A DNA stretch of 64,000 nt from Calonectria ilicicola (taxonomy: Eukaryota > Ascomycota > Sordariomycetes > Hypocreales > Nectriaceae): assembly GCA_020809705.1 (NCBI GenBank), contig CP085826.1:1054001-1118000 (forward strand), written 5' to 3'. Positions 12,311 to 21,527 of the stretch are shown piece after piece. Made by a program: the position numbers and the translations under genes. The notes under the pieces were generated by a model. The model saw only the letters and a program-made list of their open reading frames with translations, did no database searches and was not told the DNA's origin. Within the stretch, counting starts at the first letter, position 1. The number at the start of each line of letters is the position of its first letter.

Positions 12311-15064
12311 ATGGTAGAACTGTGTCTGTCATCTGAGAACTGCAATATTCAACCTCCGATGGCGACAGTTGAAGGTAACTCGGGCATACTCCAGATGGAC
12401 TGTGATGCCCAACAGACATTCATAAACGAAATGTCTGAACTAAATTCTGCGAACCGCACAAACACGAGCGCTACACCAAAATTTATATCTATGCCGTCAA
12501 CACTTACACTAGCGAATGAAGTCCAATCGACTTCCCAGAGCTCAGGCACACCGTTGCACGGATCGAGCCTAAGATTTTTTGATAAGCCGATTCCAGAGAA
12601 TCTTAAAATAAAGTTTCGTGATTTCAAAATACTATACAGCGGCTCGCTTCTAGAGGCTCTCTCAAAGAAACCGCCGCTGATAGAAGCAATGAAACTGAAA
12701 ACCAAAAGCATAAAGCGAATTAACTCCGGCGATATCAACATGAAATTAAGATACATGGGCATGAATGAGATAGAAGCTGAGATCTATATTGTTATTCAAT
12801 GCGAAAAAGCAATGTCTAAGAGAGTAAAGGACTTCTTCACCCAAAAACACGTGTCCCAAGATCTTGGAGACTTCAAGATCCATGTGGTTGAGCAGCCGGC
12901 AAGAAGATTTCTTTCTATTGACAACATCCAGATTCTTGGCAATTCGGAATTGAGAGAAACCTTGTGCGGAATGAAAATTAAGTTTAGTGTCGATGACCTT
13001 TCACGCATTACAACACTGGGAGGTTTGGTCATGGTCATAACAACAACTGAGAAGCGCCTATTTGGAATTACGGCGGGACACGCAATCTCAGAGCTACAAG
13101 AAATGAAGGAGTCCAGCTCCGAGGATTCAGATACGGCGTCGCATTTGAGCAACGAATACTTGAATCAGGGAGATGCCACTGGTGATGGTGGTCTGACAGC
13201 CGACATTGGATCAATTCAATACCACTCTTTTGATGACGATTTCACGAATAATTTTGATTGGGCTCTTATTGAACTAAATTTCGACCGTTGGCTACCTAAT
13301 CTTGTTATTAATAAATCGGAATCGCAAATATCGAGAGTGGTGCAGGATAGAAGCAATATTCAGCATAAGGGTATGGACATATATTGCCCAAAAGAGCAAC
13401 CGGAATTCTCATCGCGATCTGCTGTTGTCATTACTTCTACTGGGGTGCATAGAGGTATCATTACCCAAAACAACTCGTCAGTAATGATCTCTCCTAGCAA
13501 TTCGTTTATTGATGTTCTGGACTTTAAGCTGGATTCAACTTCAGGTAAGAGCAACAAAAGAACAGCAAATTCGGCTTCTAATTATTCTTATAGAGCTCCT
13601 ATTTGGTGATTCTGGATCCTGGGTGGCCGATGAGAATACCGGAGAATTATACGGCCACATTATATCAATGGATATGTTTGGTGAAGCACTCGTGGTACCA
13701 ATCCAGCCTTTGCTACAGGAGATTCAAACCACTCTAGACGCGAAAGAAGTTTACATCCCTAGCAAAGAAGAAGTCAAGTCACTTCAGGACCTCCACAAAG
13801 AATATACTTTAATTGAGAAAGACCCAGATACGAGATCAACCTTCAAAACCCCCAGTCAAGACATTATCCCTCGACCCCAACAACTTGGGATCAAGGATCC
13901 AATAACCGGTTTGCAGAAGGAAGAAGAGATAAATACAAAGGAACGGGAGCCTAGGTTAGATATACAGCCCGATGGGGGGAAGAAAGCAGAACTTAGTCTG
14001 AAGGAAGAAGAGATCAGGCAAGAAGCCGAAAGGAAATACCAACGCCGAACCACTGCCACGAATTATTCTAGGTCATCCCGAAACCCACCGCCCACCGCTG
14101 CCCCGGCCACGCGACCGAACGAATATTTCGTGCCTCGCGATGGCATCGATCGTGAGGTCATCTCTGCTGACATCTGCCGTTATCTGGGCAATGATGCTCT
14201 GGTGCGTCCCGGTCACTACGAGGTACGTTGTCTTCATCGTTGCTGGCCTGCCTGGAATCAAATCGCTCACGCTTTTTGACCAACAGAACCCGCAAACCGG
14301 CCAGGTCGTCCAAGGCTACTATATCACTGCCTTTAGAAACCTAACAACGGTGAGTTCTTTATTCCCCATGAATCCTGTCGTATCACCAGCACCGAAGAAT
14401 GAAATAAAACTGACATTGCTCTGCCCATTAGGCCATGATTGAGGACCTAAAGGCGGATTCTGCCCGATGGGATAGTGAAAGACGTGCGCAGACATCGCGC
14501 AGCACTTTTGGAGGTATTCATGCCTCAAGAGGCCCGCTAGACTCATCTAACTCACCGTTAGTGCAATACCGCTACTCCGAGACGCATCAGTCGCGTCTAC
14601 ACCACGGCCCTACCGAGTCGCCATATCAGTCATATCCTTATGACGGCGGTCCTAGATATCCAGGCACAGGCGCCCCTGGATATACTGGTATGGCTGGCTC
14701 ATCATACTCACAGCTGGGCTATGCCTCCACAAGTAGTGGTCCATATGGCAGCTACCCGCCACCGCAACAGTCTCCAGGTTATCCAACTGTTGCTACCTCT
14801 CCTTATCCCTATTCCAGCCAGGTTTTTCAGGCGGTTTCTCAGCCGTATAGTGCGGTGCAACCTCAAGATCCCTTTTACGCTCGTGGTGCGTATTCCTCCA
14901 ATATCTCACCAACTTTACAGAAATCATCTAATTCTCTAGCAGGCCAGTCCACTCAACAAGCATACGAAACCCAGGTACAGCAACAACAACAGCAACAGAA
15001 ACAAGATGATGAAAGCTCCCACACTCTCACATCTGCAACCCCAAAAACAACAGCAACAAGATGA
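12311..15064 (+). CDS. trypsin-like serine protease domain fused to RfeG-like domain
   Basis: Four exons: 12311-13544, 13594-14222, 14287-14349 and 14432-15064. The spliced 2559 nt give 852 residues; ATG at 12359 is an alternative start. The first part has a chymotrypsin-like fold signature: TAGHAIS (H257), FDWALIEL (D316) and LFGDSGSWVAD (S418), spaced like a catalytic triad. The first intron lies six codons before the serine. A charged, coiled-coil-like Glu/Lys linker follows (about 480-560). From about residue 588, YFVPRDGIDREV and ICRYLGNDALVRPG, then GYYITAFRNLT and MIEDLKADSARW, match the fungal RfeG-like family. The tail is Tyr/Pro/Gly/Gln-rich and disordered. No Met sits at the domain junction, so one fused protein is the simplest model. 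The C-terminus is probably shortened by a 55-bp duplication. Confidence 0.75.
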
Positions 15065-15110
15065 TGAAAGTCCCCACACTCTCACATTTGCAACCCCAAC
15101 AAATACTGAA
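15001..15110 (+). repeat. 55-bp imperfect tandem duplication in coding sequence
   Basis: ACAAGATGATGAAAG at 15001 recurs at 15056, followed by CACACTCTCACAT and TGCAACCCCAA in both units. The period of 55 is not a multiple of three. The second unit is therefore read in another frame and the protease-RfeG gene stops at 15064, while the frame of the second unit stays open to 15221. Confidence 0.85.
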
Positions 15111-15225
15111 ACAAATCCCAGCGGCGTAGTGACAGTGAAAGCGACAGACACTTCTCCGCCCAACAGCGCCGTCTTCTCGTCGATAGCTGATAAAGTGGGG
15201 ATCTTTGTGTTAGTGGTATAACGGC

Positions 15226-15276
15226 CTCTGTTAGTAGGTAGGTTTTGTTAGCAGGTAGGTTTTGTTAGCAGGTAGG
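15226..15276 (+). repeat. 17-bp minisatellite, three units
   Basis: Unit TTTTGTTAGCAGGTAGG, two perfect copies at 15243-15276 preceded by a diverged copy at 15226-15242. Confidence 0.8.
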
Positions 15277-15884
15277 ATTAGGCATCTTGAGTGTAAGCAG
15301 TAACTGTAGGTTCTACAAACTATAGCTAGAATGTAATATATTTCGGTAGGAAGTGTTACAACCCAGACTGACCTACCCAGGAGCTCGGGGAAGATTAGGT
15401 GACTAACTTCCATGATCTTCTTAATTAGTCGGATTGAGAATAGCTTGAAGAAGTGTCCCAACAAGATGAAGCTATTCCGACCTGTCGGGAATGCCTTAGA
15501 TATCAGGATTGGTGTTTTATGTAGAATTTAATACTTTTAGGGGCTGCTGCTAACTAGGGCACACTCCAGCTCTCAATACAACCGGGCTATCTTCAATCGA
15601 TATACTTGAGAAATTGACTTATTATCCAAAGTAAAGCCCTTCCTTTGTTCAAGCCAGCACGACTGATCCTGACTGCCAACACGAACCCTTACACCTACGA
15701 TGAACCAGCCGCACGAGATCCTTAGTTCAACAATAAGCGTGCTTTTATTTGGACTATCCAAGACTGAAGAGGAAAGGCAAATAAATCGACCAGAAAGGGC
15801 TGCCCTTCTGGTTATATACCTAGGTGCTGCTACCTTGGTGTGCCTTCGCTACTAGAGCAGTTAGGAAATTTGCTCCAGAAGGAT

Positions 15885-16012
15885 CTCGTGATCTCAAACG
15901 TGGGATCAGCCATCTAGCTCAGGTTCAGATCAGCTTAGAGTAGTAAGATCTGAGCTAAATAAACGGAAATGGATTTTAGCAAGCTTCAGTTTCGTATCCG
16001 GGTATATTGGAA
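15885..16012 (+). repeat. dispersed repeat family R1, copy 1
   Basis: The 50-bp core 15961-16010 aligns without gaps to 54215-54264 (41 of 50 identical; differences largely transitions). Upstream of the core both copies share GTGATC..CAAA and AGCTCAG words. This copy ends about 110 bp before the SDR start codon. Confidence 0.6.
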
Positions 16013-16124
16013 TAATAAGTCCAGCGTGGAATATTACCCCACATCTCCCGAAACCAATCAACCAACAATCCCGATTATCTCACTTCAGGGTTCGAACTCT
16101 TTCCCCTCACAAAAAAACAACACC

Positions 16125-17228
16125 ATGGTCTCTTTAGAAAAAATCCACTCCTCCAACTCCAAGATCTCGATGGCTCTTCAGCCTGGCCTGGTCGCTGTTT
16201 TCGCTGGTGCGACAAGTGGTATTGGCGAGACTTCTCTGAAGCATTTCGCTAAACATGCGGTCCGTCCCCGGATTTATTTTATCGGGCGATCTAAAGAGTC
16301 CGGCAGCCGAATACACGAAGAGCTGCAGAAACTGAACCCTGATGGGGAGTACATTTACAAGAGCGTCGATGTCAGCCTGCTCCGTTCTGTCGATGATGCC
16401 TCTCGTGAGATCCAACAAAAGGAAACATCAATAAATATTTTATTCCTGAGTACGGGGACAATGCTGTCCTGGAAGGGTGGGTTTGTCAAAGCGACCGGCG
16501 AGATGGAAGCTAAAGTAGACACCGAAGAAGGTCTTCACTATCCCGTCGCGGTGTCATACTATGCCCGCTTTCGATTCATTGTCAATCTTTTGCCTTTGCT
16601 ACAGAAGTCAACCAGTTTACGCCGTGTGGTGACTGTTCTTGCAGGCACTAAAGAAGGCCAAATTGACACGAATGCCTTCCAGAGTCGCAATGGCTCCATG
16701 CTTTCCCTGCGGGGGCACTTCAGCTCCATGATGACGTTTGCACTTGAAGCTGTTGCGAAAAGCGCCCCAGGAGTGTCCTTTATCCATGTATACCCTGGAT
16801 TTGTCAAGAGCAACCATGGCAATGATGTAAAAGGGCTGTTGTCCACCATCCTGCGGGTGATCTTTAACGCCGTCTTTATGATAGTCGCGCCATTTATCGC
16901 TACTCCGCTGGAGGAAACGGGAGAACGTCACATCTTTTTTGCGACCAGCGCCATGTTTCCACCAGAAGACGATGGTGCAGCTAATGGTGTTCCGATACCA
17001 GATGGGGTCGCGGTAGCGCAAGGGACTGATGGTAGAACCGGCAGTGGCGTATACTCAATCGCAAACGATGGCGAAACTGCGTCGCCAAACGTGGAGAAGC
17101 TTCTAAGAAATTTGAGGGAGGACGGTACAGCACAAAAGGTGTGGTCACAGGTCGAAGAGGAATTGTTTGAATCACTGGGGCCGTGTCTCTGTAGAAATTT
17201 GCGTCGATTTGATGAACTAACTAAATAG
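16125..17228 (+). CDS. atypical short-chain dehydrogenase/reductase
   Basis: Intronless frame of 367 residues from the ATG at 16125. An in-frame upstream extension to 15969 runs into repeat R1 and is unlikely. ATG at 16170 is also possible. The Rossmann motif is GATSGIGE (28-35), TGxxxGIG-like. An SDR-type fold follows, with DVSLLRSVDDA and NILFLSTGT. The usual catalytic YxxxK is replaced by YARFR (Y146-R150). This fits a divergent fungal group with HYYSRxRF-like motifs, whose activity is less certain. The C-terminus continues beyond the core with VYPGFVKS and a predicted membrane-associated helix. It probably acts on a small hydrophobic substrate; the pathway is unknown. Confidence 0.88.
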   Translation: MVSLEKIHSSNSKISMALQPGLVAVFAGATSGIGETSLKHFAKHAVRPRIYFIGRSKESGSRIHEELQKLNPDGEYIYKSVDVSLLRSVDDASREIQQKETSINILFLSTGTMLSWKGGFVKATGEMEAKVDTEEGLHYPVAVSYYARFRFIVNLLPLLQKSTSLRRVVTVLAGTKEGQIDTNAFQSRNGSMLSLRGHFSSMMTFALEAVAKSAPGVSFIHVYPGFVKSNHGNDVKGLLSTILRVIFNAVFMIVAPFIATPLEETGERHIFFATSAMFPPEDDGAANGVPIPDGVAVAQGTDGRTGSGVYSIANDGETASPNVEKLLRNLREDGTAQKVWSQVEEELFESLGPCLCRNLRRFDELTK

Positions 17229-17962
17229 CAGAAATCACGATGCAGAGAAATTGACGGGAATGAACAAGTGAAAACATCAAACATCAGCCGATAGCTAACT
17301 TATGAAAAGTACATTGGGTGCAATCCTCCTGTTCACTGATTAACTGTTGATTTGTTGAGACGGGGGCTCTACTAAAATGACTACTGCACGCCACACTCCT
17401 GCGCGTGCTAGGAATCCTTGCTCAGGTGGCGCTGGTGACCCATCTAAGCACTGTGGACTGGTCTAGATTCGACAAATATCCATACATGGTGGCTGGCTGA
17501 GCCTTCACTTGGTAACCAACACCTGACTAAAACCAGCACTGGTGGTTGGAATCGTGAGTGTCCCGATTTTGACGAGGTCTAAGCGATTGATACCCACTTG
17601 GGCCCAAATGAAAGCTTGCTTTTTGGATTCCAGACAAATTGAGCTGTCGCCGTACTGGACGAATCTAGAACAAGAAGAAAATTGTAGATTTGCGCTAAGG
17701 GCTTCTCAAATTACACAATCGTCACATGGTATAAAATTTGGGGAGTTTGTGACCTGGACGCGGAACTTTAGATGGATGGAAAGAATGTCATTTGCTTTTA
17801 TTTGATGAAATAGAATAGTGTATGATGATACAAAAAAAGCAAATCCTTAATGCAATAAATATCCTGGTCTTGGAATGTGTCTCTGAATAATTGCATAAGA
17901 GTAGATGAATTTATGTTCCCTCAATGTATGCTCACAAAGTACAAACAGGAATCATCAGCAAC
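17229..17962. other. intergenic stretch
   Basis: 3' regions of two convergent genes (SDR and the Thr-rich secreted protein). AT-rich from 17780 to 17900. Nothing recognised. Confidence 0.5.
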
Positions 17963-19208
17963 TTAACATCTACACCCGGTTACCAAGAAACCCTCAATCT
18001 TGAGCTGTCCTTGGCTAACTGGGCAGGTTTGGATAATAAACCTAGCTCCCCATTTCGTCGCAAGAGTCAACTTGTACGCGCCAAACCCATAAGGCTCGAG
18101 GATCGCAACAAGTGCCTGAATCGCGTCGTGAACAATCGAGTCCAAGTATAACTGGGAAGTCTTGCTTTGATCATCCCATGTGTTTGTTACACTATTAAGA
18201 GTTCCTCTCTCGTATAGAGTGGTGCCTCCCAAATTGAATTGCTGGGCTGGGTTATGAGCGGGGCCCGAGGCAGTACTGTTGTTGCCAATGATGGCGAGAT
18301 TCCAGTTTCTCAACTCCCCTGATACCACCCTGATAATTTATCCGGTATCGTCACAAGTCCAGTGGAACAGCGAGTGCCGTCGCTCTAGGAACCTCAACGA
18401 CAGTTACATCGGTATACGGGGATGCGACTGTAACTGTGAAAACATTAGTGTAAGTAAAGGGAACAGTAGTCGTCTGGACATCAACCACGACCGAGTTTGT
18501 TGTCATAATTCTTGTTATAATGCTTGAAACATTGATTATTTTGGTGGTTGTAGAAGTGAAAGTAGATCGAGCAGCAGTTACAATCGATGTTGGAATGGCA
18601 AGGCATTTGCACGCTGAGGAGTATTCAGAAGCTCCTGTGCAGACAGATGTGGCAAATGTGGGAACCACAGAAGCAGATGCAATAATCGGATTGCAGGTGC
18701 TGTCTGATCTCTTGGGTGGATCGCTGGCTAGATCAACGTATGCTGTAATAGAAACAACCTTGGTCGACGTTTGGAAAACCTGGGATGACACTACGGTGGT
18801 TTCGGTCAACCAAACAGTCGTAGTTGGTCTAAAAGCCTTTTTTGACTGGGTAAAAGTCGAACCCTGGACGATGGTAGTGGTAGTCGTGAAGGTCGATGTG
18901 GATGAGATGATTCTTGATTCGATTACCGTGCTTATGGATGGTGAGTGACGAGTAGCCATTGAGAAAGCAAGCCGCACTTACGTTGGGCAAGGAGTAACAG
19001 TCTTCTCAAAGAATGGAATGCAACTAGCGGTGGTAGCCGCGACCTTGACTCACAATAATTAGCAAGTTAGTTAGAATATGAGAGATTCTCAGTGCCCTCG
19101 TACCTTAGAGAGACATCTGTTGGTAGCACATGTAGGATTTGGAGCGGCAAATGCCGATGAAGCCAGTACAATCAGGGCTGGAAAGATACCAGAAACTTTC
19201 GTTTTTAT
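17963..19208 (-). CDS. secreted Thr/Ser/Val-rich protein, start codon unresolved
   Basis: Model with four exons: 19208-19104, 19043-18982, 18930-18418 and 18329-17963. Introns are 60, 51 and 88 bp, giving 1047 nt and 348 codons. Exon 1 encodes a clear signal peptide (VSGIFPALIVLASSAFA) and PTCATNRC. However, the codon where ATG is expected is ATA (19208-19206), and no upstream in-frame ATG was found. The middle is Thr/Val-rich with the cysteine motif CTGASEYSSACKC, common in fungal wall proteins. The last intron is inferred because a stop at 18351 separates two open frames; without it the product is 248 residues. The C-terminal part (LRNWNLAIIGNN... to GCRC) has no recognised domain. This is either a pseudogene by start loss or a gene with an undetected first exon. 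Confidence 0.5.
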
Positions 19209-21527
19209 GAAATTAGTGATAGATACGGGAGATCTCTGATGGTCTGTAATAAAACCTTCGCATTGGGGCGGAATGCTGGGTTATATGACTTCTCCATGTC
19301 ACGAGCGTTGCCCTCACAGGCTTCACAGAAAGGCATGGGGCCCCAAACTTATCTAAGCGTTCTCTAAGACACTGAAGCGGCAAACGAGGCCGGGAGTTTC
19401 TCCAATTTGGGAATGAGTAAAATGATGGTTTGGGCTGAACGAGATCCAAGCTACTGGGTAGATTAACCTGTAACTGCCCCATTTTTGTACAGCTTTTGTC
19501 TGCCACGTGTGGAATGGCTGCCAACACCTTCTAGCTCGTCAAAATTATCGATTTAGACGTCAAATAAGGAGCAGCGCAAAGCCTTTCATACGACTTTTTT
19601 CATATTTTTATTGCAAGAAAACGGATTAGCTTGCTATTGAAAAAAAGCAAGGTGCTCCACTACGCACTCAGTTCCGAGATTCATGAAGCGTGGGGCTGTA
19701 GCCGATCAAACAGCGGTCAAAAGAAGTTTCCGGTGGCGGAAAATAGATCGATAATTCGGCGAGCTACTTCAAAACAATTTGCATCTTGTAATTACAGAAT
19801 TGGGGGTTAATGCGGCCCAACTCACTGGTTTGCCTTTCAGCCTCCAGGCCCATTGAGACAAAGCCGGACATTATTGAACCAAAATACGGATATAAATAGA
19901 TTTATATCCGTATGATGTCCGGTCCTATTTCCCCACGGGATTCTTTCTGCATCTGGGCCACTCACTTGATTCCGATTCAATAGCGGCTAAAGCGACCCGT
20001 GTAAATAATTAGTAATTACCTGCATAACTAACAACACAAACAGTCACGGATTGATAGAATTCGTGGGCAAAATCTTCCACCAAATTGGGAACTAGTTTTG
20101 ATGATTCAGTACCTGGTCAACCCCGTTCAATGGCCTTTCAACCATGCTAATCCACAGGCTGTTCGTATCATCCAGCAGGGTTAGGGAGAGTGGAAAAATA
20201 ATTATAAGGCGTCTCCACTCTGGCCAACGAATACAACGATAGCGACAACCTGGCTGTTTGGGGAGAGCACAAGAAACGCCACCGCGCGCAATTCTACTCG
20301 GAGGTTTGTTCTAGACCCCAAAAGTATCTACCCCTGGAGGATTTGCCTTGCCGTTAGGTGCTTCGCTCTTGGCCAAGATTTTCGTTTTTCATGATCCAAG
20401 AGGCTCTGTACGCGCGTCCCACCCATGGCCGTCAGTTGGTGCATTGAAGGATTTGGGTCTTAGAAATATCGTTAATGTTAAGTCTATCGTGTTCTAACTT
20501 ATCTCAATTCACGATTTCCAGAATGGTTTGCAGTGATCGTTCTCGCTAATTACGAATATGGGCATTACATGATTTACACGGGTCCTCAGACAATATGAAA
20601 AGGCGTTTGCCTCGGAAAAAACATCGAATTGTTATGCAAAAGGACTTTTTACATTGTAAACATCTGGTCTTCTTTTCGCTTAGCATCTCAGTCAATATTT
20701 ATGAGAGCCAGATACTGTATGAGAGTCGTGACGGGTCCTTGCGCCCTTGCCGACCGGACTCCGTTCCTCTCCGGTTTGGTTGATCAATCGGGTTCTGGTG
20801 CTGACGGAACCGGTTCATGCGCATAACAAAGGTGTGTATAATTAATAACAGTGTATACTTTTGTGTTATCCGTAATTCATCCGGACCTCCTGGCCATGGG
20901 TCATCAAGCCACCAAACCACTTTTGTCCGAATAAGGCTGAGATCATGTACAGGATAGGAGTAGGCGTAACATGTTGCACTGAATCCCTCGCCTACAATTG
21001 ATTGTAGTTCTAGGAACGGGGTAATTTATATCACTCCATATGCCGTTCACACTTAATCACATGAGAATCGAATATCATACAAATGTGACATTTGGGAATA
21101 AATGAGTGTAAAACTCGCAGAATTGAGGTACGGTCAAGTTATGAGAACGACTGGATCCTGTTTGCACAATAATTAGCAAGGATGAAATTATTTTTAACTA
21201 ATTCATGCCATCCTACCTGAGGTCTTCGTCATTTCCGTCCCTCTAGATGAGGTGACCTAGATTCCTTCTGCACCTGAGCTTGAACCTCATTGGTAGCTTC
21301 GTCCATGATCTGGGAGAGGTCGACGCCACAGTGCACATCTTGTGGGAATTATGACCAATCGGTGTCTTAGTAAATTATCCATGGCAAGACATGCAGCTAA
21401 AAAATGTCTGAGCCGTCAATATATAACGCAAAGCTGAGAAGGCTGTGTTGAGATTGTTTTCCCCTCTTTCATAACACTGCTGCTAGAGCCACACTACACC
21501 ATCAGGTCACAACGTACTATAATCGAT
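19209..21527. other. long intergenic stretch
   Basis: 2.3 kb without a supported gene. Holds a near-perfect palindrome at 19884-19913 with outer arms at 19864-19870 and 19916-19922. Frames are short. Confidence 0.45.
19864..19922. repeat. nested inverted repeat (cruciform-capable)
   Basis: Inner arms ATACGGATATAAAT and ATTTATATCCGTAT (14 bp, perfect) are separated by AG at 19884-19913. Outer arms are CCGGACA (19864-19870) and TGTCCGG (19916-19922). It may be a transposon relic or hairpin. No gene edge lies close enough to call it a terminator. Confidence 0.8.

Larger units (their letters stand above)
15065..16124. other. intergenic stretch with repeats
   Basis: Contains the remainder of the former RfeG tail frame (to 15221), a 17-bp triplicate repeat, and a GC/AT-mixed segment (15350-16020) that looks like degenerate transposon DNA and ends with dispersed repeat R1. 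No gene supported. Confidence 0.5.

Noticed and set aside
15969..16124. 52-residue N-terminal extension of the SDR
   Set aside because: The extension is encoded by dispersed repeat R1 and an unstructured leader; the family fits a start at 16125.
21230..21350. Short minus-strand open piece reading DVHCGVDLSQIMDEATNEVQ
   Set aside because: Looks protein-like but is only about 35 codons, with no start and no recognised family.
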